Assembly: GCF_001889025.1 (NCBI RefSeq)
Contig: NZ_CP018154.1
Location: 1 to 64,000 of the forward strand
DNA length: 64,000 bases
DNA from: Sphingorhabdus lutea
GTDB taxonomy: Bacteria; Pseudomonadota; Alphaproteobacteria; Sphingomonadales; Sphingomonadaceae
Direction of reading: 5' to 3'
This document shows, piece by piece, positions 20,584 through 29,122 of the stretch. The position numbers and the translations under genes are program-made. Below the pieces are notes generated by a model. It made no database searches, was not told the DNA's origin, and saw only the letters and a list, made by a program, of their open reading frames with translations. Each line of letters begins with the position of its first letter. Position 1 is the first letter of the stretch.

Positions 20584-21290
20584 ATATTTTGCGTGTCGGA
20601 TTTTGATATATTGAAATGGTTTATCGCGGCATAAACCCGTGCCTCTGCCTCTTCACGCGGCAATCCAGCAGGTATCATTTCACAAATATGATAGGTTAAA
20701 ACGCCGCTTGACCACGGGCCAGTGCGCGGCATTAACTTTCCGCTGTCCAAAGCAATAGGCACAACGGGCAATTTCAACATTTTATACAGGCCCGCAAATC
20801 CCGATTGCAATGGCGGCATTTCGCCTGTTTTCACCCTTGTCCCTTCGGGGAATAGGATAATCGGGCGGCCCTGTGCAATGGCAGCCTTTGCCGCCTCCAT
20901 CATCCGGCGCAGCGCCTTTGCCCCGCCCTCTCTATCGGCCTCTATCATCCCATATGAGCGCGCGGCACGCCCCCATAGGGGAATGGCGAATAATTCCTTT
21001 TTCGCAATCACGGCAGGCCAGTCAAAAAATCGCAGCGTGTCCACCGTTTCAAACATGCTTTCATGCTTTACCACATATAAAACCGGGCCGGGGGTCAATT
21101 GCCCCTTTACCACCAATTTTATACCCAAAATCCAACGCACGATAAATAAATGATATTTGCTCCACCCGCGCACTATTTTCGCCTGCCCCCAAGGCCAAAT
21201 CCGCATGGTGGCAAATGCCAAAACCACATAAGGGACCGATCCAATGATGAATAAAATACGAAATAATAATGTTCTCATCCAACGCAACAT
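20580..21290 (-). CDS. plsC: 1-acyl-sn-glycerol-3-phosphate acyltransferase
   Basis: A 236-residue membrane-associated acyltransferase that makes phosphatidic acid. The acyltransferase motif I appears as KHESMFETVD with His76; the usual HX4D is HX4E (His76, Glu81), as in the KHQSMFET subfamily of alphaproteobacteria. LFPEGTRVKTGE is motif III and VVPIALDSG motif IV. An N-terminal hydrophobic helix anchors it. It is the last gene of the ftsE-ftsX-ydcF-plsC series and starts 5 bases after the ydcF stop. Confidence 0.9.
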   Translation of the reverse strand: MLRWMRTLLFRILFIIGSVPYVVLAFATMRIWPWGQAKIVRGWSKYHLFIVRWILGIKLVVKGQLTPGPVLYVVKHESMFETVDTLRFFDWPAVIAKKELFAIPLWGRAARSYGMIEADREGGAKALRRMMEAAKAAIAQGRPIILFPEGTRVKTGEMPPLQSGFAGLYKMLKLPVVPIALDSGKLMPRTGPWSSGVLTYHICEMIPAGLPREEAEARVYAAINHFNISKSDTQNI

Positions 21291-21295
21291 GATGA

Positions 21296-21829
21296 TTATA
21301 TCCCAATGAGCGAGGCGATTAAACGCAGCGCATATTTATTATATTCTTTAAATAATTGAAACAAGCTGGGATGCGTGGGCAGCGCATCATTGGTGATTTT
21401 CACGCCATTGGGCATGGATAAATCCAATTCCAACCTTGCGCGGCGCATATGCCAATCATTGGTCACCAATCTTATCGACTTTACCCCATGGACCGATGCC
21501 CATCGCGCGGTTTCAAGCGCGTTTGATCTTGTGTCCACAGATTCAAAACCCAAATCAATGCAACAATCAAAAATTGCCATTTCACGGTCATATTCCGCGG
21601 CCAATTCACCCGGTTTAACATCGCGGTCCACGCCAGATATTAACAATCGTTTCGCCGCCCCATTTTCCAATAATTTTAATGCAGGTTCAATCCGCCCTGT
21701 CCCGCCGGTTAACACCACAATCGCATCGGTGCGTACTTTATTATCCGCACGTTGCGGCAGGGCAAAACCAAACCAGGCAAATCCCAAAATCCAAACAAGC
21801 AGAATAAAGGCCAAAACACGCCTAATCAC
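21296..21829 (-). CDS. YdcF/DUF218 family membrane protein
   Basis: A protein of about 177 residues with one N-terminal membrane helix (VLAFILLVWILGFAWFGF) and a DUF218 domain: DAIVVLTGGTGRIEPALKLL, KRLLISGVD, TRSNALETARWA and RLVTNDWHMRRA. Family members are implicated in envelope metabolism. I take the GTG at 21829 as start: it overlaps the ftsX stop as GTGA, has AGGAAAA just upstream and begins MIRRVLAF. The open frame continues to 21922 inside ftsX but without family similarity. Confidence 0.85.
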   Translation of the reverse strand: MIRRVLAFILLVWILGFAWFGFALPQRADNKVRTDAIVVLTGGTGRIEPALKLLENGAAKRLLISGVDRDVKPGELAAEYDREMAIFDCCIDLGFESVDTRSNALETARWASVHGVKSIRLVTNDWHMRRARLELDLSMPNGVKITNDALPTHPSLFQLFKEYNKYALRLIASLIGI

Positions 21830-22722
21830 AACATTTTCCTTAACGCGCGGCGGGCCGTAAAACGGGCCATCAACCATGATAAAAACATTGCCAATAATGG
21901 CACCAAAGCAATAATCAGCCAACCATAAAGTGGAAATTGGCTTTGTGAAAAAATTCCCACAGCCATTTTCGAAAATTGCCAGTCAAATATAATGATAATC
22001 ACCGCCCCAAATATCACACCAACCACCGATCCCAATAGGGCATCTAGCGCAATTCGCCGTTGAAATAATCGGGCAATTTGCTGGTCGCTGCTGCCCATTT
22101 GGTGCATGATTTCAATGGTTGCCCAATGGGTGTTAAGCGCAGAACGCACCGTCAAAGCGATGGTGGCCGATGTGGCCGCCGCCAATAAAAATACCAAAAA
22201 TATGGCAAGCAAGGTCATGCTTTGGGTAAAGGTAAATAAAGGTTTTAACCATTCCGCCTGTGATTCAAGGGACATTTGCGGCGCGGCGTCGCGCAATTGG
22301 GATTTTAATTGATTAAGCTCAATCTGGTTAAAATCCTCATACGTCTCTGCCTCTATCAAGGTGGGCAGATAAAGTTCCGACCCCGTTAAGCTGTCGCCCA
22401 ACCATGGCGCGACCACTTCCTCCACATCCTGTGCTGGAACAATGGCGGCGGTGACAATATCGCTTCGTTTTTTTAATATATTTAAAATTTGTTCGGCCTG
22501 TTGCGCGCGCAATTGTTCATTGCTTTCCAAAATTTGTATGCTGATTTGCTTTGATATTTTGGCGCGGCTTTCCATGGCCAAATTGCCCAGCGCCAATGCC
22601 GAACCAATGGCCAATGTCGCCAAAAACATCATTATCGCAATTACCCACGGCATTGGCCCATTAAACCGCCCCTCGGGGATAAGATTGCGATGATGCGCAG
22701 GGATGTTCCAGAAATTCATCAT
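21826..22722 (-). CDS. ftsX: Cell division protein FtsX
   Basis: A 298-residue inner-membrane permease-like partner of FtsE that couples septal peptidoglycan hydrolysis to cytokinesis. It has a membrane helix after RFNGPMPWVIAIMMFL, a periplasmic domain (ILKKRSDIVTAAIVPAQDVE), then three more helices including FLVFLLAAATSATIALTVRS and GVIFGAVIIIIF, and the MHQMGSSDQQIARLFQ coupling segment. It starts a few bases after the ftsE stop. Alphaproteobacterial FtsX is often divergent, as here. Confidence 0.9.
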   Translation of the reverse strand: MMNFWNIPAHHRNLIPEGRFNGPMPWVIAIMMFLATLAIGSALALGNLAMESRAKISKQISIQILESNEQLRAQQAEQILNILKKRSDIVTAAIVPAQDVEEVVAPWLGDSLTGSELYLPTLIEAETYEDFNQIELNQLKSQLRDAAPQMSLESQAEWLKPLFTFTQSMTLLAIFLVFLLAAATSATIALTVRSALNTHWATIEIMHQMGSSDQQIARLFQRRIALDALLGSVVGVIFGAVIIIIFDWQFSKMAVGIFSQSQFPLYGWLIIALVPLLAMFLSWLMARFTARRALRKML

Positions 22723-22726
22723 TGCA

Positions 22727-23446
22727 TCATGCCATATCTTTTAAAATAAGCGGGCGTGGCGGGTGGCGCAGCGAGCCGGTGGGATCGGATAATTGCCCCT
22801 TGTCCAACCGCATCATTTGCGCCCCATCAACCTTTTTCAACAAATGCACATCATGCGTTGCCACAATAACTGTTGTGCCCAATTTGTTTAACGCGGCAAA
22901 TAATTGCAATAAACGCACCGCCATTTCTGGATCGACATTGCCCGTTGGTTCGTCAGCCACCAAAATATCCGGACGGCCAATAACCGCGCGGGCAATGGCG
23001 ACTCTTTGTTGTTCCCCACCCGACAGCGTGGCGGGATGGGCATTTGCGCGTTTATCCAGCCCAATCCAAGACAGCATTTCATCCACCGGCCCGCGCAATT
23101 CATCCTCCGATATTCCTGCAATGCGCAGCGGCAGGGCAATATTATCGGCTGCTGATAAATGCGGCAATAAACGGAAATCTTGAAAAACAACGCCAATTCG
23201 GCGACGAAATCCGGGTAATTTGCGCCGATCCATGATCGACAAATCATTGCCGAACATTTTAATCGACCCCCTGCTGGGCATATGGGCCAAATATAATAAT
23301 TTCAAAAGCGATGTTTTACCTGCACCCGAAGCCCCTGTTAAAAAATAGAAACTTCCTGGATATAGCGAAAAATTAAGCCCCGAAAGCACCTCTGCCTCGG
23401 TTCCATAGCGCAGGCCAACATTATCAAAGTTTACAATAGATTCCAT
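22727..23446 (-). CDS. ftsE: Cell division ATP-binding protein FtsE
   Basis: A 239-residue ABC ATPase with Walker A LTGASGAGKTSLL, signature LSGGEQQRVAIARA, Walker B ILVADEPTGNVD and switch ATHD. The start MESIVNFDNVGLRYG at 23446 is the family N-terminus; the open frame reaches 23506 without similarity. It heads the ftsE-ftsX-ydcF-plsC operon and is divergent from the zinc-ribbon membrane protein, an arrangement common in sphingomonads. Confidence 0.96.
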   Translation of the reverse strand: MESIVNFDNVGLRYGTEAEVLSGLNFSLYPGSFYFLTGASGAGKTSLLKLLYLAHMPSRGSIKMFGNDLSIMDRRKLPGFRRRIGVVFQDFRLLPHLSAADNIALPLRIAGISEDELRGPVDEMLSWIGLDKRANAHPATLSGGEQQRVAIARAVIGRPDILVADEPTGNVDPEMAVRLLQLFAALNKLGTTVIVATHDVHLLKKVDGAQMMRLDKGQLSDPTGSLRHPPRPLILKDMA

Positions 23447-23558
23447 CTTAGTTACGGAATAGAAGCTGATGCGCTGCAAAGCAATGCAGGATTTTATCAC
23501 CAGCAAATACTATCATTACTCTTGCAACAATAGCCCCATATTCGGTAAGGCATTTTAC

Positions 23559-24491
23559 ATGTTATTAAACTGCCCCTCATGCGCAACAAAATATGTCGTG
23601 CCAGACAATGCCATTGGCGTTAATGGCCGTCAGGTGCGGTGCGCAAATTGCAAACATAGCTGGTTTCAACAAGGTCCAGAATTGGCGGCCCGCACGGATG
23701 CACCCGAAATGGCGCAAAACCCGCCCATTCCTCCTGCACCAAAAGTTGCCGCGCCAAAAGTAGCCGCGCCAACCATTGCAACACAGGAAACGCCGCAACA
23801 GCAAGCAACGCAGCATGATGCCGCGCAGCAACAAACACAACAGCAGCTAACACAACAGCACGAAACGCCTCCGCCTGCCCCATCTATTCAAGATGAGCAA
23901 AATAGGCCAAGCCAACAGGCGGTATTTGAAGAAATAACCAAAATTAAAGAAAAATTATCGCGTCCAAAGGGCGAGGATAATTTTCAAGGTGAAAATGATC
24001 AAGATATTGGCCAAGTAGCCCAGCATATGCAGGACGTAAGCGTCAGTCATTTTTCTCATGAACCGCCATTTAAACCACGCCGAAATCCGGCAAAATTATG
24101 GACAATCGCCGCCATTATCTTTGCCCTTATCATTGCGGGGGCAGCAGGCGCATTGGCATATTTTGGTCCGCCCAGCTTTTTCACCCAATATAGTCAAAAA
24201 GAGCCTGATTTAAAAATTGTGTTGCCCAAAAATTTCAAACATGGCGAAACTGGCGATGGCACAAAATATTTCATCGCCAGCGGCACTATCGTCAACCCAA
24301 CTTCAAAAAAGGTTGATATTCCGGTGATGATTGTCACCCTGCGCGATGCAAAGGGGATAAAGGTCCATCAATGGGAAATGAACCCACCCGTGGCACAGCT
24401 TGCCCCCGGGGCAACAGTGGATTTTAGCGAGGCCCAGTTGGACGTGCCGCGCCGCGCCACAAAATTATTTATCAGTTGGAAATTAAATTAA
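23559..24491 (+). CDS. MJ0042-type zinc-ribbon membrane protein
   Basis: A 310-residue protein. The first 35 residues form a zinc ribbon with CPSC (5-8) and CANC (28-31), the MJ0042 finger. Residues about 60-135 are a low-complexity Pro/Ala/Gln-rich linker (runs of QQ and TQQ), followed by an acidic/basic stretch. One membrane helix lies near residues 195-218 (IAAIIFALIIAGAAGALAYF), then a soluble C-terminal domain of the DUF3426 type (IASGTIVNPTSKKVDIPV). It is always seen near ftsE in related genomes, but its role is unknown. Its stop overlaps that of the convergent MATE gene. Confidence 0.85.
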   Translation: MLLNCPSCATKYVVPDNAIGVNGRQVRCANCKHSWFQQGPELAARTDAPEMAQNPPIPPAPKVAAPKVAAPTIATQETPQQQATQHDAAQQQTQQQLTQQHETPPPAPSIQDEQNRPSQQAVFEEITKIKEKLSRPKGEDNFQGENDQDIGQVAQHMQDVSVSHFSHEPPFKPRRNPAKLWTIAAIIFALIIAGAAGALAYFGPPSFFTQYSQKEPDLKIVLPKNFKHGETGDGTKYFIASGTIVNPTSKKVDIPVMIVTLRDAKGIKVHQWEMNPPVAQLAPGATVDFSEAQLDVPRRATKLFISWKLN

Positions 24492-25870
24492 CATATTTGC
24501 GCGGTCATCAAATGGCGTGAGCGGATAAGCGCCCATAGATGCAATATTGTCGCGCTTAACATGCCAATGCCCGCCGCCCATGCCAAACCAATTGCCCCCC
24601 ATCCGGCATGGGTGAAATAATATGCACTGCCGCCCATTATGACAAAAAATGCAATAATGCCGTTAAATGCGGCAATTTCTTGCCTGCCCAATGATCGCAA
24701 CGCATAGGTGAACAGCATTTGAAGCCCATCAAAAATAAGAAAAGATAACATCACAATCATCATCGATGCGGCCAACGCGCCCACCGCTGCGTCGCTTTCA
24801 AACCACATGCTTATATGGCCTGCGAATATAATGGCGATGATACTCATCACCCCCAAAATTAAAATAGCCATTATTGCCGCCATAAAAATACGGCGCGGCA
24901 CGTCATGACCCTGTGCCGCCCCCATCGCATTGCCAACGCGCACCCCCAAAGCAGATGCGATACCAATTGATAGGGCAAATCCCACATTATGCACCGATAA
25001 CATCAGCTGAAATGCGGCGGCGGCTTCATTTCCCATTTGCGTGGATAAAGCGACCAAAAATATAAACCCGCCCAATTCCAAACCCGATGCAATGCCCGGC
25101 GTAATGCCAAATTTTGCCAAAGCAGCAAGATTCCGGCCCGCCCCTTTCCACAATGCCCATTGAAATAAATATGTTCCGCGTAATATTCTATCTGCATTAA
25201 AACTTGCCAAATATACCATCCACAGCGCGCCAATGGTGGATGATAAGGATGTGGCATAGCCCGCGCCCACTGCGCCCATTGCATCAAATGGGCCGCCGCC
25301 CATGGCCCAATAATATGTTATAATGCCGTTAATCGGCAATATGCCCAAATTGACCATCATCACCTTTTTGGGTTGGCTTATTCCTTCTAAAAAATAAGCA
25401 GCTGTTACCATGATAAGCTGCCCCGGAAATCCCCAGGCATAGGCCGACATGACCGCCGCCGATGGCAATTGTATTGGTGCGGCGATGAATAAAGCCGATA
25501 ATATTTGCACCGGAAATAATAGGAATATCCCCATGCTGATACATCCACAGATGGCAGCAAGGATAAGTCCCTGGCGCAAAATATCGCCGCTTTGTTCATA
25601 TTGACCCGCCCCATCGGCACGCGCGGCAAACACCAACACACCCGACAATCCGGCGATGGCAATGGCAAGGGCCACCCATGCCGGCATCCGCGCTGCGGCC
25701 AATGCCGCCAGCTCATCCGTGCCAAGCTGGCTGACCACCGCGACGTCGATTAACCCCATTAAAGACCAATTGAGATTGGTTAATATGACCGGCCAAGCCA
25801 GCATTAAAAGACGGGAAAATTCCCACCGAAATGAACCTGACTTTTGCGCATCGGAAAGCTGTTGCATCAA
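24488..25870 (-). CDS. MATE family efflux transporter
   Basis: A 460-residue integral membrane antiporter with twelve hydrophobic segments and the MATE/NorM pattern: AWPVILTNLNWSLMGLIDVAVV at the N-terminus, GFPGQLIMVTAAYFLEG, ALGVRVGNAMGAAQGHD in the second half and a late GLQMLFTYALRSLGRQE. Such proteins export cationic compounds with Na+ or H+. No regulator is adjacent. Its stop overlaps that of the convergent zinc-ribbon gene by 4 bases, so both lie at transcript ends. Confidence 0.92.
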   Translation of the reverse strand: MMQQLSDAQKSGSFRWEFSRLLMLAWPVILTNLNWSLMGLIDVAVVSQLGTDELAALAAARMPAWVALAIAIAGLSGVLVFAARADGAGQYEQSGDILRQGLILAAICGCISMGIFLLFPVQILSALFIAAPIQLPSAAVMSAYAWGFPGQLIMVTAAYFLEGISQPKKVMMVNLGILPINGIITYYWAMGGGPFDAMGAVGAGYATSLSSTIGALWMVYLASFNADRILRGTYLFQWALWKGAGRNLAALAKFGITPGIASGLELGGFIFLVALSTQMGNEAAAAFQLMLSVHNVGFALSIGIASALGVRVGNAMGAAQGHDVPRRIFMAAIMAILILGVMSIIAIIFAGHISMWFESDAAVGALAASMMIVMLSFLIFDGLQMLFTYALRSLGRQEIAAFNGIIAFFVIMGGSAYYFTHAGWGAIGLAWAAGIGMLSATILHLWALIRSRHLMTAQIC

Positions 25871-25938
25871 AAATGGCTAGCCCTGCCATAAATTTATAGC
25901 AATATTATATTGTCGATTTGGAAATATATGTTGGCGGC

Positions 25939-26307
25939 TTAATTAAACTCAACCAATGTCAATTGGCCAATATCTTTGCGCGTCTGCGCCATTTTATCAT
26001 ATGCCAAATTTTGCTTTTGCTCGGCAAATGCCGTTTTCGAAATATCGCCAACAATGCCGCTGCGCACATATGTTTGGCGGCCCATATCATCTTGGCCATT
26101 TTGCGTGAAAGCACCATTTTGCACGATTTTACTTGTCTTGTCAGATTGTTTATCGGCCGCATTGGCAAAGTTGATTTCCTCTGCCTTTACAATTTGAACC
26201 GTTGCAGAGGCCATTTTTTGCGCCTTTGCTATTGCCCCTTGCGGCGCGAACATCGCACAGCCCATCAATATGGGGATGATATAGGTCAAGGCGGGCTTGT
26301 TTCTCAT
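25939..26307 (-). CDS. Small secreted hypothetical protein
   Basis: A 122-residue protein with signal peptide RNKPALTYIIPILMGCAMFA cut near AIAKA. The mature part is polar and helix-prone with many Lys/Gln/Asp, including FANAADKQSDKTSK and AFAEQKQNLAYDKMAQTRKD. No known family. A Cys in the signal (MGCAMFAP) does not fit a lipobox well. It lies in the same direction as, and downstream of, nothing obvious; the tRNA gene is on the other strand. Confidence 0.55.
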   Translation of the reverse strand: MRNKPALTYIIPILMGCAMFAPQGAIAKAQKMASATVQIVKAEEINFANAADKQSDKTSKIVQNGAFTQNGQDDMGRQTYVRSGIVGDISKTAFAEQKQNLAYDKMAQTRKDIGQLTLVEFN

Positions 26308-26574
26308 ATAAGAATAGTAACGGCTTTTTAACCAGCAAAGCCAAGGCGATTAACCTCCATTTTGGAGGACGAACGCCCCGCCCTATGGTTAATATCCGCC
26401 AAAGAAAAATTACGTCCCGCTTTGCGACAGCTGGTAAATTAAGGATTAACCAAATTTCTAATATTTGCGCGAAATTATTGTAATTTTCGTCAATTGATAA
26501 AAATGCTTTGCACTAATCGCGCGGCGTTGCTAATGGCATCCGCCTAGCCCATTGGGCTTGTCCGGCGGGCATGT

Positions 26575-26661
26575 GCGGCCATGGCGGAATTGGTAGACGC
26601 GCAACGTTGAGGTCGTTGTGGGCGAAAGCCCGTGGAAGTTCGAGTCTTCTTGGCCGCACCA
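26575..26661 (+). tRNA. tRNA-Leu (anticodon GAG), CCA encoded
   Basis: An 87-nt class II tRNA. The acceptor stem GCGGCCA (26575-26581) pairs with TGGCCGC (26651-26657) and CCA is encoded. The anticodon stem CAACG/CGTTG encloses loop TTGAGGT, giving GAG. A long variable arm (GTGGGCGAAAGCCCGTG) and a TTCGAGT T-loop confirm leucine type. It marks the left border of the Rhs cassette array. Confidence 0.97.
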
Positions 26662-26710
26662 GATATTTAATCCGCAAAATTATTTTATAAAAATATATTC
26701 TATATTATGT

Positions 26711-26974
26711 GCTATTCGTGACTATAAATCGCTTTTGCTTTGATATATTGCTATTCCCCATATATTTTTGATGCAGTCGCATCAGCTATTTGGGAAGCTG
26801 TTTCTTTATCTGAAGCATATCCATATTTTGGATGGTAATTATAGTCCTGTTGAAATGGCTCAATTTTTCTGCATCTTTATAGATATAGTCTTTTCTGAAT
26901 TGTTCGCTATTTTTATAGTTTGAACAAGAGGATAGTATAAAAAATGAAGAAATAAGTCCTAAATATTTTAACAT
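26711..26974 (-). pseudogene. Truncated, frameshifted copy of NTF2-fold immunity lipoprotein
   Basis: Near-identical at DNA level to 29844-30107, the intact immunity gene. The lipoprotein signal (MLKYLGL...FILSSCSNYKN) is intact. A base missing from a T-run around 26867 shifts the frame after YIYKDAEK, and the last 43 codons of the intact gene are absent: homology stops at 26711, just 50 bp from the tRNA-Leu. The similarity continues upstream of its start to about 27060, so the whole cassette border was duplicated, not only the gene. Confidence 0.8.
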
Positions 26975-27055
26975 AAATCATTTAAATATAGTTTTTAGAT
27001 TATAGCTAAATAAAATATTGGCTAAAAGGTGTGTCCTTATACTCATTAGCAAAAA

Positions 27056-27766
27056 TCATTGCACAACATTCTCCCATATTTTTAATTTATTTATTATGAA
27101 ATTGTCGACATCTTTATATAAATGATAGGTTTGACTGTATAAACTGTAACTCATTTCAAGATTTTTTGATTTATACATTCTATCGCACTCAAAATTTGTC
27201 TTTTTACCTCGAATTTCGATATAATAACAATGTGCAATAACAGCTTCCTGTTTACCTTGTGCACCTTGTTCTATTAATAGCCAACTACCTTGATGACCCT
27301 TGTGATAGAGGCGGAAATGCCCATCGATTTTATCATCTGGAACCATTTGGTATTTATCCGCAAGGCCAATGCTGCCATGCACGGCCGCATCATCGCCTAA
27401 AAAAACTTGTAAAGCCGATTTGCCTTACTGATCAATGGAACTAGCATGTTTAATGATTGGTGTTAAAGTTAGAGAATAGTCTCCGTCAAATCCAGATATC
27501 ATAGTGGGATATGAGGCTATTTTTTCGTTAACTTCGCGCGCCTCAAAAAAAAGGCCAATTTCATCACCCTCTATGGCCGAATTTTCATATGATTTGACAA
27601 ATGCGTCAACCAATTCACCGCTTTGAAATTTTAATAAATTTTTCTTCGGGATGAGATATTCTTGATTGCCAATAATATGTTTCACCTCATTGGGATTTTG
27701 GCATGATATGACAAACACAAATAATGAGATGATAGATATAATTTTAGGAACGAAATTTTTTCTCAT
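27056..27766 (-). pseudogene. Putative immunity lipoprotein split by an in-frame TAA
   Basis: Two open segments in the same frame, 27766-27428 and 27424-27056, are separated only by one TAA at 27425-27427. Together they would make a lipoprotein of about 236 residues. The first part has signal MRKNFVPKIISIISLFVFVI followed by SCQNPNEVKH, with Cys as lipidation site. The second part reads GKSALQVFLGDDAAVHGSIG on through GHFRLYHKGHQGSWLLIEQG. A strong AGGAGGTG lies 5 bases before the ATG at 27766, and the ATG overlaps the stop of a toxin-tip stub. I recognise no family. A translation restart at a GTG near 27382 could yield the second half alone. Confidence 0.65.
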
Positions 27767-27903
27767 GGACACCTCCTGCACCAAACAGCATCTGGAACAA
27801 CCGAACCAAGGCCAGAGCCGCCAAATGTACTGGCTGGCAAACCGTGTTTTTTGAAAACTTTATGATGATAGCCTCTAATTGCATCAGATAAAAGCCATTT
27901 ATC
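27763..27903 (-). pseudogene. Rhs toxin-tip C-terminal stub
   Basis: An open segment of 46 codons bounded upstream by a stop at 27904-27906 and ending in TGA that overlaps the next ATG (ATGA). It reads SDAIRGYHHKVFKKHGLPAS and ends VVPDAVWCRRCP. It has no start codon of its own or Rhs junction. Position and coupling to a lipoprotein gene identify it as the remaining end of a polymorphic toxin. Confidence 0.5.
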
Positions 27904-27934
27904 TCAGTTCTTTAATAATATTGCATCGCGCACT

Positions 27935-28002
27935 CTTGTCCAATCAACCCCCACCACCAAGCCAAGTATATGACCCCTATGCCGGCGCATCGGTTAGGAG
28001 AT
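27935..28002. repeat. Direct repeat C, left copy
   Basis: A 68-bp segment repeated at 28896-28963 with a few mismatches (CCAATCAACCCCCACCACC core). The homology resumes at 28003-28124 against 29001-29122 after a 37-bp insertion in the right copy. It marks a duplicated cassette border. Confidence 0.85.
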
Positions 28003-28010
28003 CAATCAAA

Positions 28011-28463
28011 CTAATTCTGGAAAACAGCTTCAATAATATATCCGTCAATTGGTGCTGTATTGGTTTTCAGATTTGCACATCTTGCTATTCTTGCAAGATA
28101 AACCGTTTGAGATTCCACATTATTTGCTCTCTCTAAAATAATTTCACCTTTGCCATATATTATTGTTATATAGGAGGACGCGCCGTCGTAAGGTGCCGTA
28201 AAATTAGCAATATTTGAATATGTAGTATGTTCTAACTTACCTTTTTGCGGATCTTTACTAGCAACCAAGAATGCATTCATGTCTAAATCCGAAGAAGGAA
28301 TGCAATATATGATGTTTTTAGTATCATATTTAAATGCAATTTCAGTTTTACTTTTTGCAACCATTTCAATTTTGAGCTTGTCATTTTCGGGCTCTTTATG
28401 CGTTACTGCCGAGCATGATAAAGTTAACAAGGGTAGGAAAATAATATTATATTTCATAATCAC
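28011..28463 (-). CDS. Putative immunity lipoprotein
   Basis: A 150-residue protein with a short signal (MKYNIIFLPLLTLSC) and lipobox LTLSC, so it is expected in the periplasm, anchored to a membrane. The mature chain is beta-rich (IAFKYDTKNIIYCIPSSD, ASSYITIIYGKGEIIL) and ends APIDGYIIEAVFQN. I know no family. Its ATG overlaps the TGA of the Rhs tip upstream, the standard layout for a cognate immunity gene. Its last 40 codons are duplicated as a remnant at 29001-29122. Confidence 0.65.
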   Translation of the reverse strand: MIMKYNIIFLPLLTLSCSAVTHKEPENDKLKIEMVAKSKTEIAFKYDTKNIIYCIPSSDLDMNAFLVASKDPQKGKLEHTTYSNIANFTAPYDGASSYITIIYGKGEIILERANNVESQTVYLARIARCANLKTNTAPIDGYIIEAVFQN

Positions 28464-28768
28464 TCTCCAAACCCAAATGCATGAGCCAGTGCATTGGCAT
28501 TATTTAGAGTTACAGTAGGCCCAAATTTTGCCGCAGCTAGAGCAGCCTCACGTCCATATCCACCGAAAGTAAATAACGTGTCGGTTTGTAAGGATGGAGG
28601 GGTGCAGGCATGCGGGGCATGTTTGCGTGCGACGACACCAACTGTGGGGGAGTAGATATGAGAGGTGGGAATAGGCATGGTGAGAAGCGCACCCATTTGG
28701 CAGGAAGAGGCGTGGCAGGATGACGCGTTATGATAATTGCTAAGCAAATCCTCTCCCCCTTCATCCAC
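28460..28768 (-). pseudogene. Class A Rhs junction fused to a short toxin tip
   Basis: About 102 codons. The middle reads SHIYSPTVGVVARKHAPHAC and then SLQTDTLF, a disrupted form of the Rhs core end [15 protein letters not shown] with an extra in-frame segment. The final 30 residues (AALAAAKFGPTVTLNNANAL..FGFGE) are all that remains of the toxin. The N-terminal 35 residues are Cys/His-rich and probably not native coding. It ends in ATGA overlap with the immunity lipoprotein. Confidence 0.55.
28555..28657. repeat. Direct repeat B (disrupted Rhs junction), left copy
   Basis: 103 bp, matched at the same length by 32353-32455 with about ten substitutions. It contains GCAGGCATGCGGGGCATG and replaces the normal [16 protein letters not shown] stretch seen at 30740-30790. 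Confidence 0.9.
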
Positions 28769-28895
28769 ATAAATATCTAATATTGATAAATAAACGCGAT
28801 TATTACATGAAAGTCAATATGTTAGTGCTATGGAAAATAGACCTAAATCGTCTCCATTACGATGCGAATAATATCCCCATTCAAAACCAAGCACC

Positions 28896-28963
28896 CTTGT
28901 CCAATCAACCCCCACCACCAAGCCAAGCATATGCCCCTGATGCCGGCGCATCGGTTAGGAGAT
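28896..28963. repeat. Direct repeat C, right copy
   Basis: Partner of 27935-28002. On the minus strand this copy ends an open segment LTDAPASGAYAWLGGGG followed by a stop, perhaps a native protein end; the left copy has a stop earlier. Confidence 0.85.
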
Positions 28964-29000
28964 AGGAGGCGGAAAATTTATTGAAGATGCTATTTTAAAT

Positions 29001-29122
29001 CAATCAAATTAATTTTGGAAAACAGCTTCAATAATATATCCGTCAATTGGTGCTATATTGGTTTTCAGATTTGCACATCTTGTTATTTTTACAACATAAA
29101 CTGTTTGTGGTTCAACATTAAT
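29001..29122 (-). pseudogene. 3' remnant of an immunity gene (copy of 28003-28124)
   Basis: About 40 codons reading NVEPQTVYVVKITRCANLKT and ending PIDGYIIEAVFQN, clearly homologous to the C-terminus of the lipoprotein at 28011-28463 but without start or signal. Its upstream edge abuts the end of the ExbD-like protein at 29118, forming a chimeric cassette border. Confidence 0.75.

Noticed and set aside
26349..26390. CCTCCA-TTT-TGGAGG hairpin between the small secreted protein and tRNA-Leu
   Set aside because: A 6-bp stem without T-run or flanking gene end on that strand; too weak to call a terminator or RNA.
27879..28965. Plus-strand frames sharing SNQPPPPSQ and PDAGASVRR-like peptides
   Set aside because: They are the opposite strand of the duplicated minus-strand cassette border (direct repeat C), so the shared peptide reflects DNA duplication, not a gene family.
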